This document shows positions 1 through 9,514 of a stretch of DNA of 64,000 nucleotides, piece by piece. How positions within the stretch are numbered: the first letter of the stretch is position 1; each line of letters begins with the position of its first letter. Location: contig QXCR01000058.1 in NCBI GenBank assembly GCA_004380135.1, forward strand, positions 1 to 64,000. The letters are read 5' to 3'. Made by a program: the position numbers and the translations under genes. Origin of the DNA: Stemphylium vesicarium. Taxonomy: Eukaryota; Ascomycota; Dothideomycetes; Pleosporales; Pleosporaceae. The notes below the pieces were generated by a model. That model saw only the letters and a list, made by a program, of their open reading frames with translations. It did no database searches and was not told the origin of the DNA.

Positions 1-306
1 AGGACATTCATCACCTTATTGTTAAGGACTCTCCTTGTCCTGTACCTCTTAGTTAGCTGGATTAACTGCGCAGCGCGCGCACGCGTTTCTCTCCGATATT
101 CTCTATACTTCACCATGGTTGTGAGGTCTCCATCCAACATGGATACCTCAGGGGGTGTGTCAGCCTTGGCACCTTGTTCCCGTGATCGTGTATTACTTGC
201 TGATCTAGAATGCTCCAGAAACTCCACTCATGTATATAATCGCTCTGTGTAGCTCTCTCAATTGAACAACTTTCTCTCTCCTCATCTCGGTTCCCACATT
301 CTATAA
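1..306 (+). repeat. LTR-retrotransposon LTR fragment (3' part)
   Basis: Bases 231-270 (a TATA-like stretch followed by a pyrimidine-rich AGCTCTCTCAAT motif) closely match bases 8745-8784 of the LTR-like element further along the window, so both probably derive from related LTR promoters. The 5' end lies outside the window. Base composition is ordinary up to about 300 and then changes abruptly to very AT-rich. Family assignment (Copia-type) is inferred. Confidence 0.5.
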
Positions 307-1640
307 TATTAAGAAACTCTAGCTCTTACTTATAGAATAGTACTATATTAAGCTTATTACTACCCTACTTAGGTAATTTAAGGACGCTGCTAGCTTCTTA
401 AGTTAGAATAAGAAACCTTAGATCTAATATATATAGCTTATATATAATAAGCTCTTCAACTTCCTTAATAATATAAGAGCTAAGCTAGATAAGGATTTAG
501 ATAACTAGAATGCAATAGAATAGCTAGACATAGTTAAGACTATAGCTTAATGTAGTAGAGCAAAACTAAGCAAGTACTACGCGAAGATAGATAATAAACG
601 CGGGTTTCTATTTAACTACGCGATAGTGCTTAACCTAACTATAAAGCTTAGTCTCTATAAGGTATAGTTATTATAGTTTTTTATTATAATATAAACTAAC
701 TCTTTATAAAGGAAGAGTGCTAGAAAGTCTAAAATAAGTATATATATTAATAAAGATTTCTTAACTACCTTAACTAATATAATAATAAGAAGAGAATATC
801 TACTCTAGAATTAGTATCTTTTATAAGATAAGTATTAGGAAATAAATAGTTTTAAAAGCGCCCTTCTATACTCTAACTATAAATAAGAGTATTTTTAATA
901 CTAAATAATAGTTTTAGTTAAGAATTTTATAATAATAGTAGTCTAATTTATATAGAGGGAGAGTAGTACCTAAGTATTCTCTATATAATTCTATTAGAAT
1001 TCTATAATATTCTAGAGTAGTAGTAGTTAAATAAAGATATATATTCTTAACTAGCCTAAGTCGCGAAGAATATATTAGTAATCCCTATTATAGGGGTTAG
1101 TATTAAACGCGTCTTTAATATCGCGAAGAATATTATTAGTATTTAGAGATATTAACTTACTATTTAAACTATATAATAAATTATAGTTTATAGGGATATA
1201 ATTACTTTAAAAGAGTAAAGTAAGAATGTAAATTTAGTACTATAGTCTAATAGTCTATCTTATAAAGTTAAAGATATCTTTAAGCTTTAGACACCTATTA
1301 AAGATATGCCTTAAATAAGAGAGAGTAGAGAACTAGATAAATTAGTTAAAGAGGTATCTCCGCTATAGGTATAAAAGCGTTAGGCGGCTAAGATAATTAA
1401 ACGTCGAGAGCTCCCTAAGCGTAAGCGTTAGCGACTAGAGCGCCTACGTACTACTAAATTACCACTATAATAATAGGCTATAATATTATAGTTTTATTTA
1501 AATAGTATTCTATTATTTATATTAAACTTACTATTATAGCTTAATAGTAAATAGTAGCTACCTATTAATAACTACTATATTAATTAATTACTTTAATATT
1601 TAATTTAAAATATAAGTACTTATTCTTATAATCTAACTTA
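307..1640. mobile_element. AT-rich, RIP-degraded repeat (dead transposable element)
   Basis: About 1.3 kb of very AT-rich sequence, full of TA dinucleotides and in-frame stops in every frame, with no usable open reading frame. That is the expected result of repeat-induced point mutation (CA to TA) acting on a repeated element. The position just after an LTR-like end suggests the internal part of an LTR retrotransposon, but no protein motif survives well enough to name the class. The motif TCGCGAAGAATATTA recurs in near-identical form around 1,064 and 1,120. Confidence 0.6.
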
Positions 1641-1776
1641 ATCTAGTCTATGCTAAAGGTAGCCTAGCCTAGCCCGCGCTAATATAACTTATAACCTAAC
1701 CTAACCCACGCTAAGTAACCTAGAACCTAACCTAACCTATGCCAAGAAATCCATAACCCAACCCAACCCGACCTTG
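1628..1776 (+). repeat. Tandem repeat, about five units of 26-32 bases, graded decay
   Basis: Units end near 1656, 1682, 1714, 1745 and 1776 and share a core like CCTAACCTAACCCACGCTAA. Units next to the AT-rich block read CTAAC/TTAAT, and those next to the HET gene read CCCAACCC. C-to-T change therefore decreases from left to right, as if RIP faded out across the array. The last unit runs into the 5' end of the HET reading frame. Confidence 0.65.
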
Positions 1777-4183
1777 GGTATACCGAACCCAACCTCCACC
1801 CTACGACGAGCCATCCGCTTATTGCGCATCAAATCGGGAACCGGCGAAGAAGGCATTCAGATCACTCTCGAAACTTTCGACCTCGACTCAAAAACGCAAT
1901 TCACTGCGCTCTCATATGTCTGGGGCGATGCAACATCACCATGCGAGATTATATGCAATGGGCATATAAAGTCGATTACACGCAATCTCTGGGGTGTCTT
2001 ATCACAACTACAGGAACAGCGGTTTAATTGCTTACTGTGGGTAGACGCCATCTGCATCAACCAAAAGGACGAAGAAGAGAAGAGCTTTCAAGTGGCTATG
2101 ATGAGAGACATCTACAGGCGCGCCGCAAAAGTCATATTCTGGCTCGGACAACAGGAACGTTACGATGGAGATGCAATTAATCTGATGAGAAGCTTTTCCA
2201 AAAGGTATCCACGTCAGCTGGATTTGGAACGGCACAGAGTGGGGACTCTGGAAGAGATGAACCTTTCTTCCTTTGATCGCGGTTGGGCCGGATGGGCCCC
2301 TTTTTTTTGTCGCCCATGATTTGGACGTGTTTGGATTGTACAAGAGTTTTCGAACGCGAAGAATTCCGTTTTTATGTCCGGTGCACTGGAGATTCCAACT
2401 GAACTCCTAGTGCATTGCGGATTCGCCACAGGAGTGTGCGTTGCGATCCGAGAAGCTGTGTCTCGCGACAGAGATGTTCTCGATACCGGAAAAGCAATCT
2501 TGAGACTTTTAGCTTTGGGAGTGGATCAATTTGGCCGTGAAATGGGAGTGGAAGATGGTCCTCGAATTTTCGATATGCGGTGCAGGAGCCAACAACTTGA
2601 AGCCACAAATTGTCGAGACCGAGTTTTTGCACTCTTGTCGACACAAACAGCAGTTGGGATGGAAATGATCAATTACCGCAAGAGCGAAGCAACAGTCTAT
2701 ACAGAGATTGCAGCGGCGGCTCTCAACATACTAGTTCCTAGGATAACGTGGTTTGGAAGTATCTTCCAGCCGTCGCAGCTCCAAGTTGAGTGGAACAACC
2801 TGCACAGAGTGAGCAGATTTTTAGCTTGCAAATTTCGCTCCCCAGGATCATCAGATCTACCGAGCTGGGTGCCGGACTGGAAGCCTATCGGATTCAACTT
2901 CGTTCCCTTGACGCGCTACTACACAGGCACTGCAACTTTTACACATCCTTATCATCATGCTATTGTCAAAGACAAAGTGAGTTTACTCGTTGGCTTTTTA
3001 TACAGCAGATTTAACTCTCTAGGTGTTGTGCATATCAGGGATAGTCTTGGACGAGCCTACTGTGATTATCGATACAAAGCCATATATGGATCCGACCTGG
3101 CCAACAATGCTCGGAACTGACGCAAACATCCGGAAGTCGGCCAGAGATATGATGAATTGGATGTCCATGTGTTATGTGGTAGCTATGTCGATTCTTCCAC
3201 CCTCAGTTGAGAACGTCCGCTTTGAAAGACTTTGCCGTGCAATGGCATTTGGTGTACGTCTCGAAGAAACGGATACATTGGCCAATCACTACACGAAGGG
3301 GCTTCATGCGTTATTCGGTGCGTATGAAAGCTTAGCGGGACAAGCACACTATCACCCCAGCCTCCTGCGAAGTTACAGTAAACCAGGCTCTCATAACAGG
3401 ATGTACGAAAGTAGATTCTATGAGCTATCAGCTGGCCGGGAATTTTGTGTTACAAAGCAAAAGTATCTGGCCTGGGTACCTGTGCACATAAGGCCGACTG
3501 ATCGCATATGTTTTCTTGCGGGGTGTGCTGTTCCATTTGTGGTAAGACCTGTTGACCAACATTATGAACTAGTAGGAGACTGTTATAGGAAGATTTGGTA
3601 CTGGATTCAGGCCTTGAGATCCGTCAGGAGCCGCAATTGTTCGAATTCCGCTGACCAGGAGCGAACACTTGAAGAACAATCCGCTTTTTTTGATCGCAGA
3701 TTGCCTCATGTGGGCATCCTTGACAAGAATTCTGAGCTCGGTAGACTGGACCGACACAGTCTAGACTGGCCATGCGAGGGACTTCCTCGCTCCGACCATC
3801 CTTGGTTCTACATTCGCGGTGTTGCCGCCGTTCGCCAACTCTACATGAGGAAGACTGGTAACGATGCACCGCCTCAAAGCTTCGTTAAACACCAACACCA
3901 TGCAATCGGTATTGGTTGCTTTCACGAAGCACACAGCTCCGGTAAAAATCGCAGGATGCGCTCATCTCACCACTGCTTCGCTGTCAGCATCGCCGACCGC
4001 AAGGCCATTCGGGTGCTCGGGAAGCTACGGATCTTGGAACTAGATAAGGATTTCGGCGGTCATTATATGACGGCGCAGGATCAACTTGATCTTGACCGCA
4101 TTGCCTTGACCGTTTTTGAGGCTGCAGGTGCTGCTGTCGACGAGCAGGCGTTGATTAGTCGCGTACCTTGGGACACGCCATGA
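1774..4183 (+). pseudogene. HET-domain (heterokaryon incompatibility) protein gene with premature stop and lost start
   Basis: HET proteins trigger cell death after fusion of unlike fungal individuals. The reading frame shows the three HET blocks: ALSYVWGD near residue 45, LLWVDAICINQ with a following MRDIYRRA helix, and RVWIVQEF. An in-frame TGA at 2317-2319 falls just before the third block, where a Trp codon would fit, and the frame stays open on both sides of it. An intron of 46 bases (2977-3022, GTGAGT to CTAG) links to an exon ending at 4183. The later part has the usual HET C-terminal segment (FLAGCAVPFVVRP, YELVGDCY). No in-frame ATG precedes the domain. The frame opens at a TTG next to the tandem repeat, so the 5' end seems to have been lost. 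Full length would be about 787 residues. A sequencing error or read-through at the single TGA cannot be excluded. Confidence 0.75.
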
Positions 4184-4886
4184 GCACTTGTCCTGTCCAA
4201 AGCTCTTCCAAGCTACATTATGTTCATTATGGTCCGATAAGCACTGACAGTCGGCTTGTCAGACCGTCAGCATGTGCTTAGCACCTGGGCAGCTTACTGT
4301 ACCCGTGCGGGCCGTCGCTCCCTTGACTTGGAACCTGCGCAATGCAACACCACGGCAGAAGACCGCCAAACATCTCGAGACCATGCATTAGCGCACGTCT
4401 TGGAATATCACAAAAACATTGCCCGTATAGAAAGAAGAAATGAAACAAGATAAAGCGGTAAAAGTAGGAGTGTCAGGACGATGAAGGAATTCTGTGTCAA
4501 TTGTTGCGGTGTGAATCGCTAGGGTCAGCATCCGGCTTCTCCGTCGTACCAAGAGCACGTACACAATAATGATATCTACCTATACTCTATAGATGTCTAG
4601 TTGAATTGTCGCGGAAGTTGCTTGATACCGTATTCGGCGTCTGGAATAGATACCCATGGCACGGAATCAGTTGGAGTCGGAGTCGGAGTCTTGAATTATG
4701 CCATAGTAGTTCCGCTGTCTTTCCTCTTTGCAAACGGACAAGTTTAAATACACAGATACTTCTGAGCTGCTCTTATATTATCGATCTCATCCACCTCGAC
4801 TATCATTGCAACAAAAGCGGCCTCCCATCTTGACTTTGCCCTTGCCTCTTTTCTCAAACAAATATACCGACTTTATACTTCTCACG
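4184..4886. other. Intergenic region upstream of the small secreted protein gene
   Basis: No gene is recognisable here. A short direct repeat of GGAGTC lies near 4,673-4,690. A TTTAAATA stretch near 4,743 lies about 145 bases before the ATG of the next gene and could serve as its TATA element. Confidence 0.4.
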
Positions 4887-5247
4887 ATGAAACTGCACTT
4901 CGCCATATCCTGCCTCGCCATTGCAACCACAACTCAGGCAAGTTCCTCAACATCGCTCTTCTTAAGGATGATCTAACGTCAACCTTTCCTGTATCTAGGC
5001 AGCGTCATACTGGTGCAAATGCACAGGAGGCTCCGATGTGGATATCGCCGGAATAACATACAGTTGCTGTTCGAACGGTGTCAGCATTCCCAATAAGGGT
5101 ACACTCACAGGCCAGTTCTTCAATAATCACAAGGACTGTGTAGTCGATGCGGGAAGTCCGCTGGATGTGACGTCGAATTCGTTCGCCAATTGTTGCAGGG
5201 GTGATCCCAGAGCCAAGCTTAACGGTGCACAATGTAATCCAAACTAG
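4887..5247 (+). CDS. Small secreted cysteine-rich protein (effector candidate)
   Basis: Two exons, 4887-4937 and 4999-5247, give a 99-residue protein. The first 17-20 residues form a classic signal peptide (Lys, then a hydrophobic Leu/Ala/Ile core). The mature part holds eight cysteines (CKC, CC, C, CC, C), the size and pattern of fungal apoplastic effectors or antimicrobial proteins. The intron (4938-4998) starts with GCAAGT instead of GT, after ACTCAG, and ends CTAG with CTAAC as branch point. No in-frame GT donor was seen, so this looks like a genuine GC-AG intron. Phase is preserved (51 + 249 bases). I do not recognise the family, and a role in host interaction is inference from size, signal and cysteines. 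It sits in the repeat-bearing accessory part of the window, as such genes often do. Confidence 0.75.
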
Positions 5248-5500
5248 TTGTGCAATACAGAACAAGTGACAGCCTGAGTTGAGCACTTCTCTTGACTGCG
5301 ACTATCTGCCCTGTTGTCAGCATCTATGGTATACCGCATAATGTACTGTGGGAAGTCGCAAGTGACAAAGGCGACGTCCATAGAAAGTTGAGTACGTACC
5401 ATACGCTGATGCGGTGAGATGGGAACGGTCTGTTCTATCCAGCGTCAATTGTAAGCACGGTTGAGATAACCGACTGATGTTTTATCAGCTAAGCTCATAC

Positions 5501-6909
5501 TCATGCCTGTCGTACTGATAACAGTTTTGGCTCGTAATGCTGCCGCCGAGCGTCCTCTATAGTCCTTGTCCGAGTATCCATACGGCCAAAAGCTTTTCCA
5601 CTTGCTGCTTGCCCATGCTGAAAACAATGATCTGCTTCTTCCCACATATCCTCTTGTTGATAAAGCATGCCCATACGAAGAAAAATATCAGCCATGTTGT
5701 CAGGGCTGTCGTAGAGTGCATACTCGGCTCGCTCTTCCATGATAAGGAGCGCACCATCGACGAATTCGTGCTTACCGTACGCGAAGAGTATCTCCAAGAG
5801 GGCTAGTAGAGATAAGAACACAGGCATTGTCCAAGCTGGATCTTCCAGGCCAGAAAGAGTGCGGACGGAACTGGCCGCACGATCCAAGGCGTCTTGTACA
5901 TTACCATCTTCTTCTGCGTCCTTGTAGGTGCGGATTAGTGCAAACCAGACATCGAGGATTTGCTGCGGGAAGTCCAAAGGTTGAGCTTCGCAACGTTGTG
6001 CTATTGCGACTAATCCCGCTTTGGTAGTCTCGTCCATGACTGGGGCGAGCATGTCTGCCATAGCTAAGTGACGCTGAATGCCTGTTGCTTCGAAGCTCAT
6101 AGAGATAGTCGAAGAAGATAAATTTGAGTAAGATCCATGTTCCTGGCCTTGGAGCATGTGCAGAACGAGCGGCAATGCTTCGTTTTGGCGAGCCCAGCCT
6201 TGCAGTATCTTGATAAGCTGGCTGATGTGCTGTACTGTCCTTTCGCCCCAAAGGCCGTGCTCACGTACATGAGCTTCAGTCGCTGATTCCAGAATTCGAT
6301 CAGCTGCCTTCGAGCCGTGCAATTGCATGTGCAGCTGAGCGACTTTGTACACCGAGGAGATGATCAGGTCATTCGTTGGCGATAACAAATTTCGATAGCC
6401 AGCCAGTGCCTCCAGATGATTTCTAAGGGCTTCAGTATGCTGACCTAACCTTGAAAATCGCTCAGCCTTCGATACCAGCTCGTCGTAGTAGCTTTTCGAA
6501 TTTCCATCATACGTGAACCTAGGATACCACAATTCTTCCTCCACGCCATTGTCCTTGTCCAAATATGAGGGTGTAGCTGGAGCAGCGGACGATGCGTAAT
6601 AGGGTGATACGACGCATGTTGACGGTGTTGTATATGTTATCCCGGCTGGAGCTGCTGAGCAGTCAGAAACTTCGATGAGGAAGACAGGACATGTAGATGC
6701 TCACTTTGCGGCGCTGCAGCAGAGGTAGATGGAGGTAACTTATAGCGTTGTATGTATCTGGCTGCCGATTTCTGGGCTTGTTCGATTGGCAGTTCTCGCT
6801 GACCAAACGTATAGTGTGTGCTCTTGCCCGCTGGTTTTCGCTCTTGGGCATGTTTGAGCACCCAATATTGTGAACGGTCTGTAGGCACTGTATTCCAGCT
6901 ACCTAACCC
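5501..6909 (-). CDS. TPR-like helical repeat protein
   Basis: Exon 2 is 6654-5501 and exon 1 runs from about 6888/6909 to 6705. The 50-base intron (6655-6704) has GTGAGC, a CTGAC branch point and CAG, and joining it keeps phase. The protein of about 445 residues is almost entirely helical with repeated pairs such as AERFSRLGQHTEALRNHLEA and MLYQQEDMWEEADHCFQ, which look like tetratricopeptide repeats of the kind found in kinesin-light-chain-like fungal proteins. The first exon has no ATG: the frame opens after a stop near 6,910 and the first start-like codon is GTG at 6888. A short upstream coding exon is therefore likely but I could not place it. Function is not known; TPRs usually mediate protein contacts. 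Confidence 0.6.
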
Positions 6910-7262
6910 AGATGCTATTTACAGTCAAGATAAGGAGAAAGAGAGATAGGTGGTCCGCCATCTCATGTTGTTTGTGTTCGCGCACGGTTCACATGCTGCT
7001 GAGGCAAGGTGAGGGACCGAAGGTAGGGAAGCGACTAGGCCGGCAGCCTGGTCATGTGACCTCGGGCTCAGCCCGTTACAAATATGCTGTCTCGCCAGAA
7101 AAGTTCTTCAGGAATTTCCACTCCTTTAGTTTCTCTTTGTGTAGCTTCGACCTTTGTTGATGTTAACCAGGAGCTTTTTACTATTGCACTTTGACTGTTC
7201 TACTTATGAGGCCACAAATCCCAAGTCTTTCATATGTATCATAGTTTCATCCAAGGAGTTGT

Positions 7263-7556
7263 TCATATCGAGATACATTCGTTTGATCTCTGCTTTGTTC
7301 TCGCGGGACTGACAAAATCCCGATTGTCGGGTAAAGTCTCCACGTGCTGTACATAGGGCGGCAGGCTGTTGGGTGGCCGTGGTTGGGGGAGATAATGACT
7401 ACCTTCATGGCCCTGAAGGGATCCATTATACGATCCTTGGTAAGAAGAATAAGCTCTGTTGAAGGAAGACGAGGAATTAGGCAAAGGCGGTTGCCTTCCG
7501 GGATTGAAGAACTCATATCTTCCACTCCACGGACCTGACAAATTGCCAGTTTGCAT
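7263..7556 (-). CDS. Possible small Ser/Pro/Gln-rich protein
   Basis: A 97-codon frame starts with ATG at 7556 and encodes a low-complexity Ser, Pro, Gln, Asn and Tyr-rich peptide without cysteines or membrane spans. No family is recognised. No intron signals or supporting context were seen, so it may be chance. It might also be an upstream exon of a gene reading leftward. Confidence 0.2.
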   Translation of the reverse strand: MQTGNLSGPWSGRYEFFNPGRQPPLPNSSSSFNRAYSSYQGSYNGSLQGHEGSHYLPQPRPPNSLPPYVQHVETLPDNRDFVSPARTKQRSNECISI

Positions 7557-8434
7557 CGTACGGGCCTAGGCTATGAACCGACAGAAGCCTAGGAAAGTTG
7601 CAAATTGATGGTTTCGTCGACGATGCTTTTGACTTATCCTCGGCCTCGTTGTGTATATGCAAGGCAACAAGGGTGTGGGCGCCACGTTGTTCATGGCGTT
7701 CGTCGACAGCCAGTAGGCGCCGGCGCCGCACGCTTCACCGGTGACATGTGTCATATCGGTCAGTCATCAGCCCCGATACAGTGTGCGAAGCAGTAGCACA
7801 AGGCTGTGATCTAGGCGGCAGTGCTAGCCGTAACGAACGCCAAGGCAGAACAAAGGCTCCCAAAATTCTTCAAAAGTTCTGCAGGTACCATCGGCCGGAC
7901 AGTTTCTGGGGTTTCCGCATCTCCCGCAGCCTCATCTACGTCGGACCCGCCGAAGTGGACATTGGCTGACCAATGAGATCCTAGAAGCGAGACGAACTTT
8001 GGTAATGGGACCTGGGTGCGTGCATCCACCAACGTTCTACATCCCGCACAAACATCATGACTCAGGTGCGAAACTTTGGCTTCGGTGATCTTAAACCAGA
8101 GTTCTTTCGCATGATTGGCTACCGCGCGTAGTTCACCTCTGACTTTTAGTAGGCTTCCATCGTCCGACCAAAATATCTCAAGAAATCAGAACGTCAGGCT
8201 CAGTCGTAAAGCACCCCAAGAGACACTACGAGTTATTTAAGGATCTATCAATACTACAGCAATGATTCTGGTGTCGCAGGCGCAATGCTATTTAAATGGA
8301 ATATGATACTCAATAGAATTAGAAATTCACTGTGATCACTGGTTCTTTCTCCACCGATTGTGCTTCTTGCGATTCTGATTATCGACGACGTCCAAGGTAT
8401 CCATTGAATCTGAAAATGAGCCCTACGAAACGCA
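7557..8434. other. Intergenic region without recognisable genes
   Basis: Only short overlapping frames in several directions are present, none with a recognisable motif or splice structure. Confidence 0.4.
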
Positions 8435-8832
8435 TGTTGGGGGAAACGTGTCAAGCGTCAAGGTTGGGGAGAATCATGTAGTATTAGGCTATGGGAGAGA
8501 GAGGCCTATATACTGAATGGAGCACGCACTAGTCCTAAGGGGGAAGTGCGTGAGAGCAAACATGCGGTGGAACCTGGGGCAAACAGTACCGGCCCGTGCG
8601 GGAGACCCCACGGCCGACAAAACGGAAAGCCGAATTCAATCTGTAAATCATAACTTTGTGTCAGCATGGCACCCCAGTTCACAAGGTACATGTGAACTGT
8701 ATCTTTCACGTGACCCTTCGTCACCTGCTTACTCATCTTGGTTGTGTATATAATCACTCTCTATAGCTCTCTCAATACAACAACCTTCTGCCTTCTCTCA
8801 TGTCTTCTACTTGGACCGTACCACATCCAACA
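8435..8832 (+). repeat. LTR-like element with TGTTGG...CCAACA termini
   Basis: A 398-base stretch begins TGTTGG and ends CCAACA, the terminal inverted repeat form of many Copia LTRs. Its 3' part has a TATA-like box and the AGCTCTCTCAAT motif shared with bases 231-270. The five bases on each side differ, so there is no target-site duplication. It is therefore either the 5' LTR of a decayed element or an old solo LTR. Just after it, TTTGGTTA could be a degenerate primer-binding site of the half-initiator-tRNA type, but the match is poor. Confidence 0.5.
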
Positions 8833-9514
8833 CTTTGGTTAATGCCGCGCTGTAGCTAAATATTCCAAGCGCGAAGACAATGGAATTCGATCTTTCGACG
8901 GCTTTGCGACAAAGGCGAATTACCCGCCTGCATACACAGCAATATCGCGGCCCTGGTCCGCTCAGGCCCAGGTAGCCACTGGTGTGCAGCAGCCACCTGT
9001 CAGCGCTAGCGCCGCCATCATCAGAACAAACCGCAACAACGGAACAACAAAAGATGCACTCTCGTCGTGCAACACCACAGTCATGCCATTATCACGTTGG
9101 CTACATGAGCCATCGATCGAGCAGCCGTATCAGAACATATTCGCTGTGCAAGTAGTAAGGCCCGATGATGAGACAGTGGCGCGGGTTCAACAAGCGAACC
9201 AAGGTCACGACACATGATCAGCTACCTGCACGCTCGGAGGGACTAGCAGCACCATGCATTGAGCGGTGGAGGCTAACTTTGGTACTGCAGCAGTCCTGCG
9301 TCTCAGCCTCACGGCAAAAGTGCTGTCTGTCAGTATCATCCTTCATGTTTGCCCTGCGGGGTCTAAGCTCAGCCTTGTCATGGGCCACATATGTAGTTCG
9401 GGTCGACGACTATAATCTTACACCTTGTCATCTGAGACATCTTTGGCTCTCTTTGCTGAACGTCGTGTTGATAAGTATATTAAAACATATCTACCAAGAG
9501 TATAGAACGTCTTC
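8833..9514. other. Region between LTR-like element and AAA gene
   Basis: Contains open stretches, for example around 8,880-9,217, that could be retroelement leader or gag remnants following the LTR. No motif is clear enough to assign. Confidence 0.3.

Noticed and set aside
1654..1776. Telomere-like CCTAA repeats
   Set aside because: Units are 26-32 bases with CCTAACC only as a sub-motif, and the array is internal and degenerate, so it is not a telomere tract.
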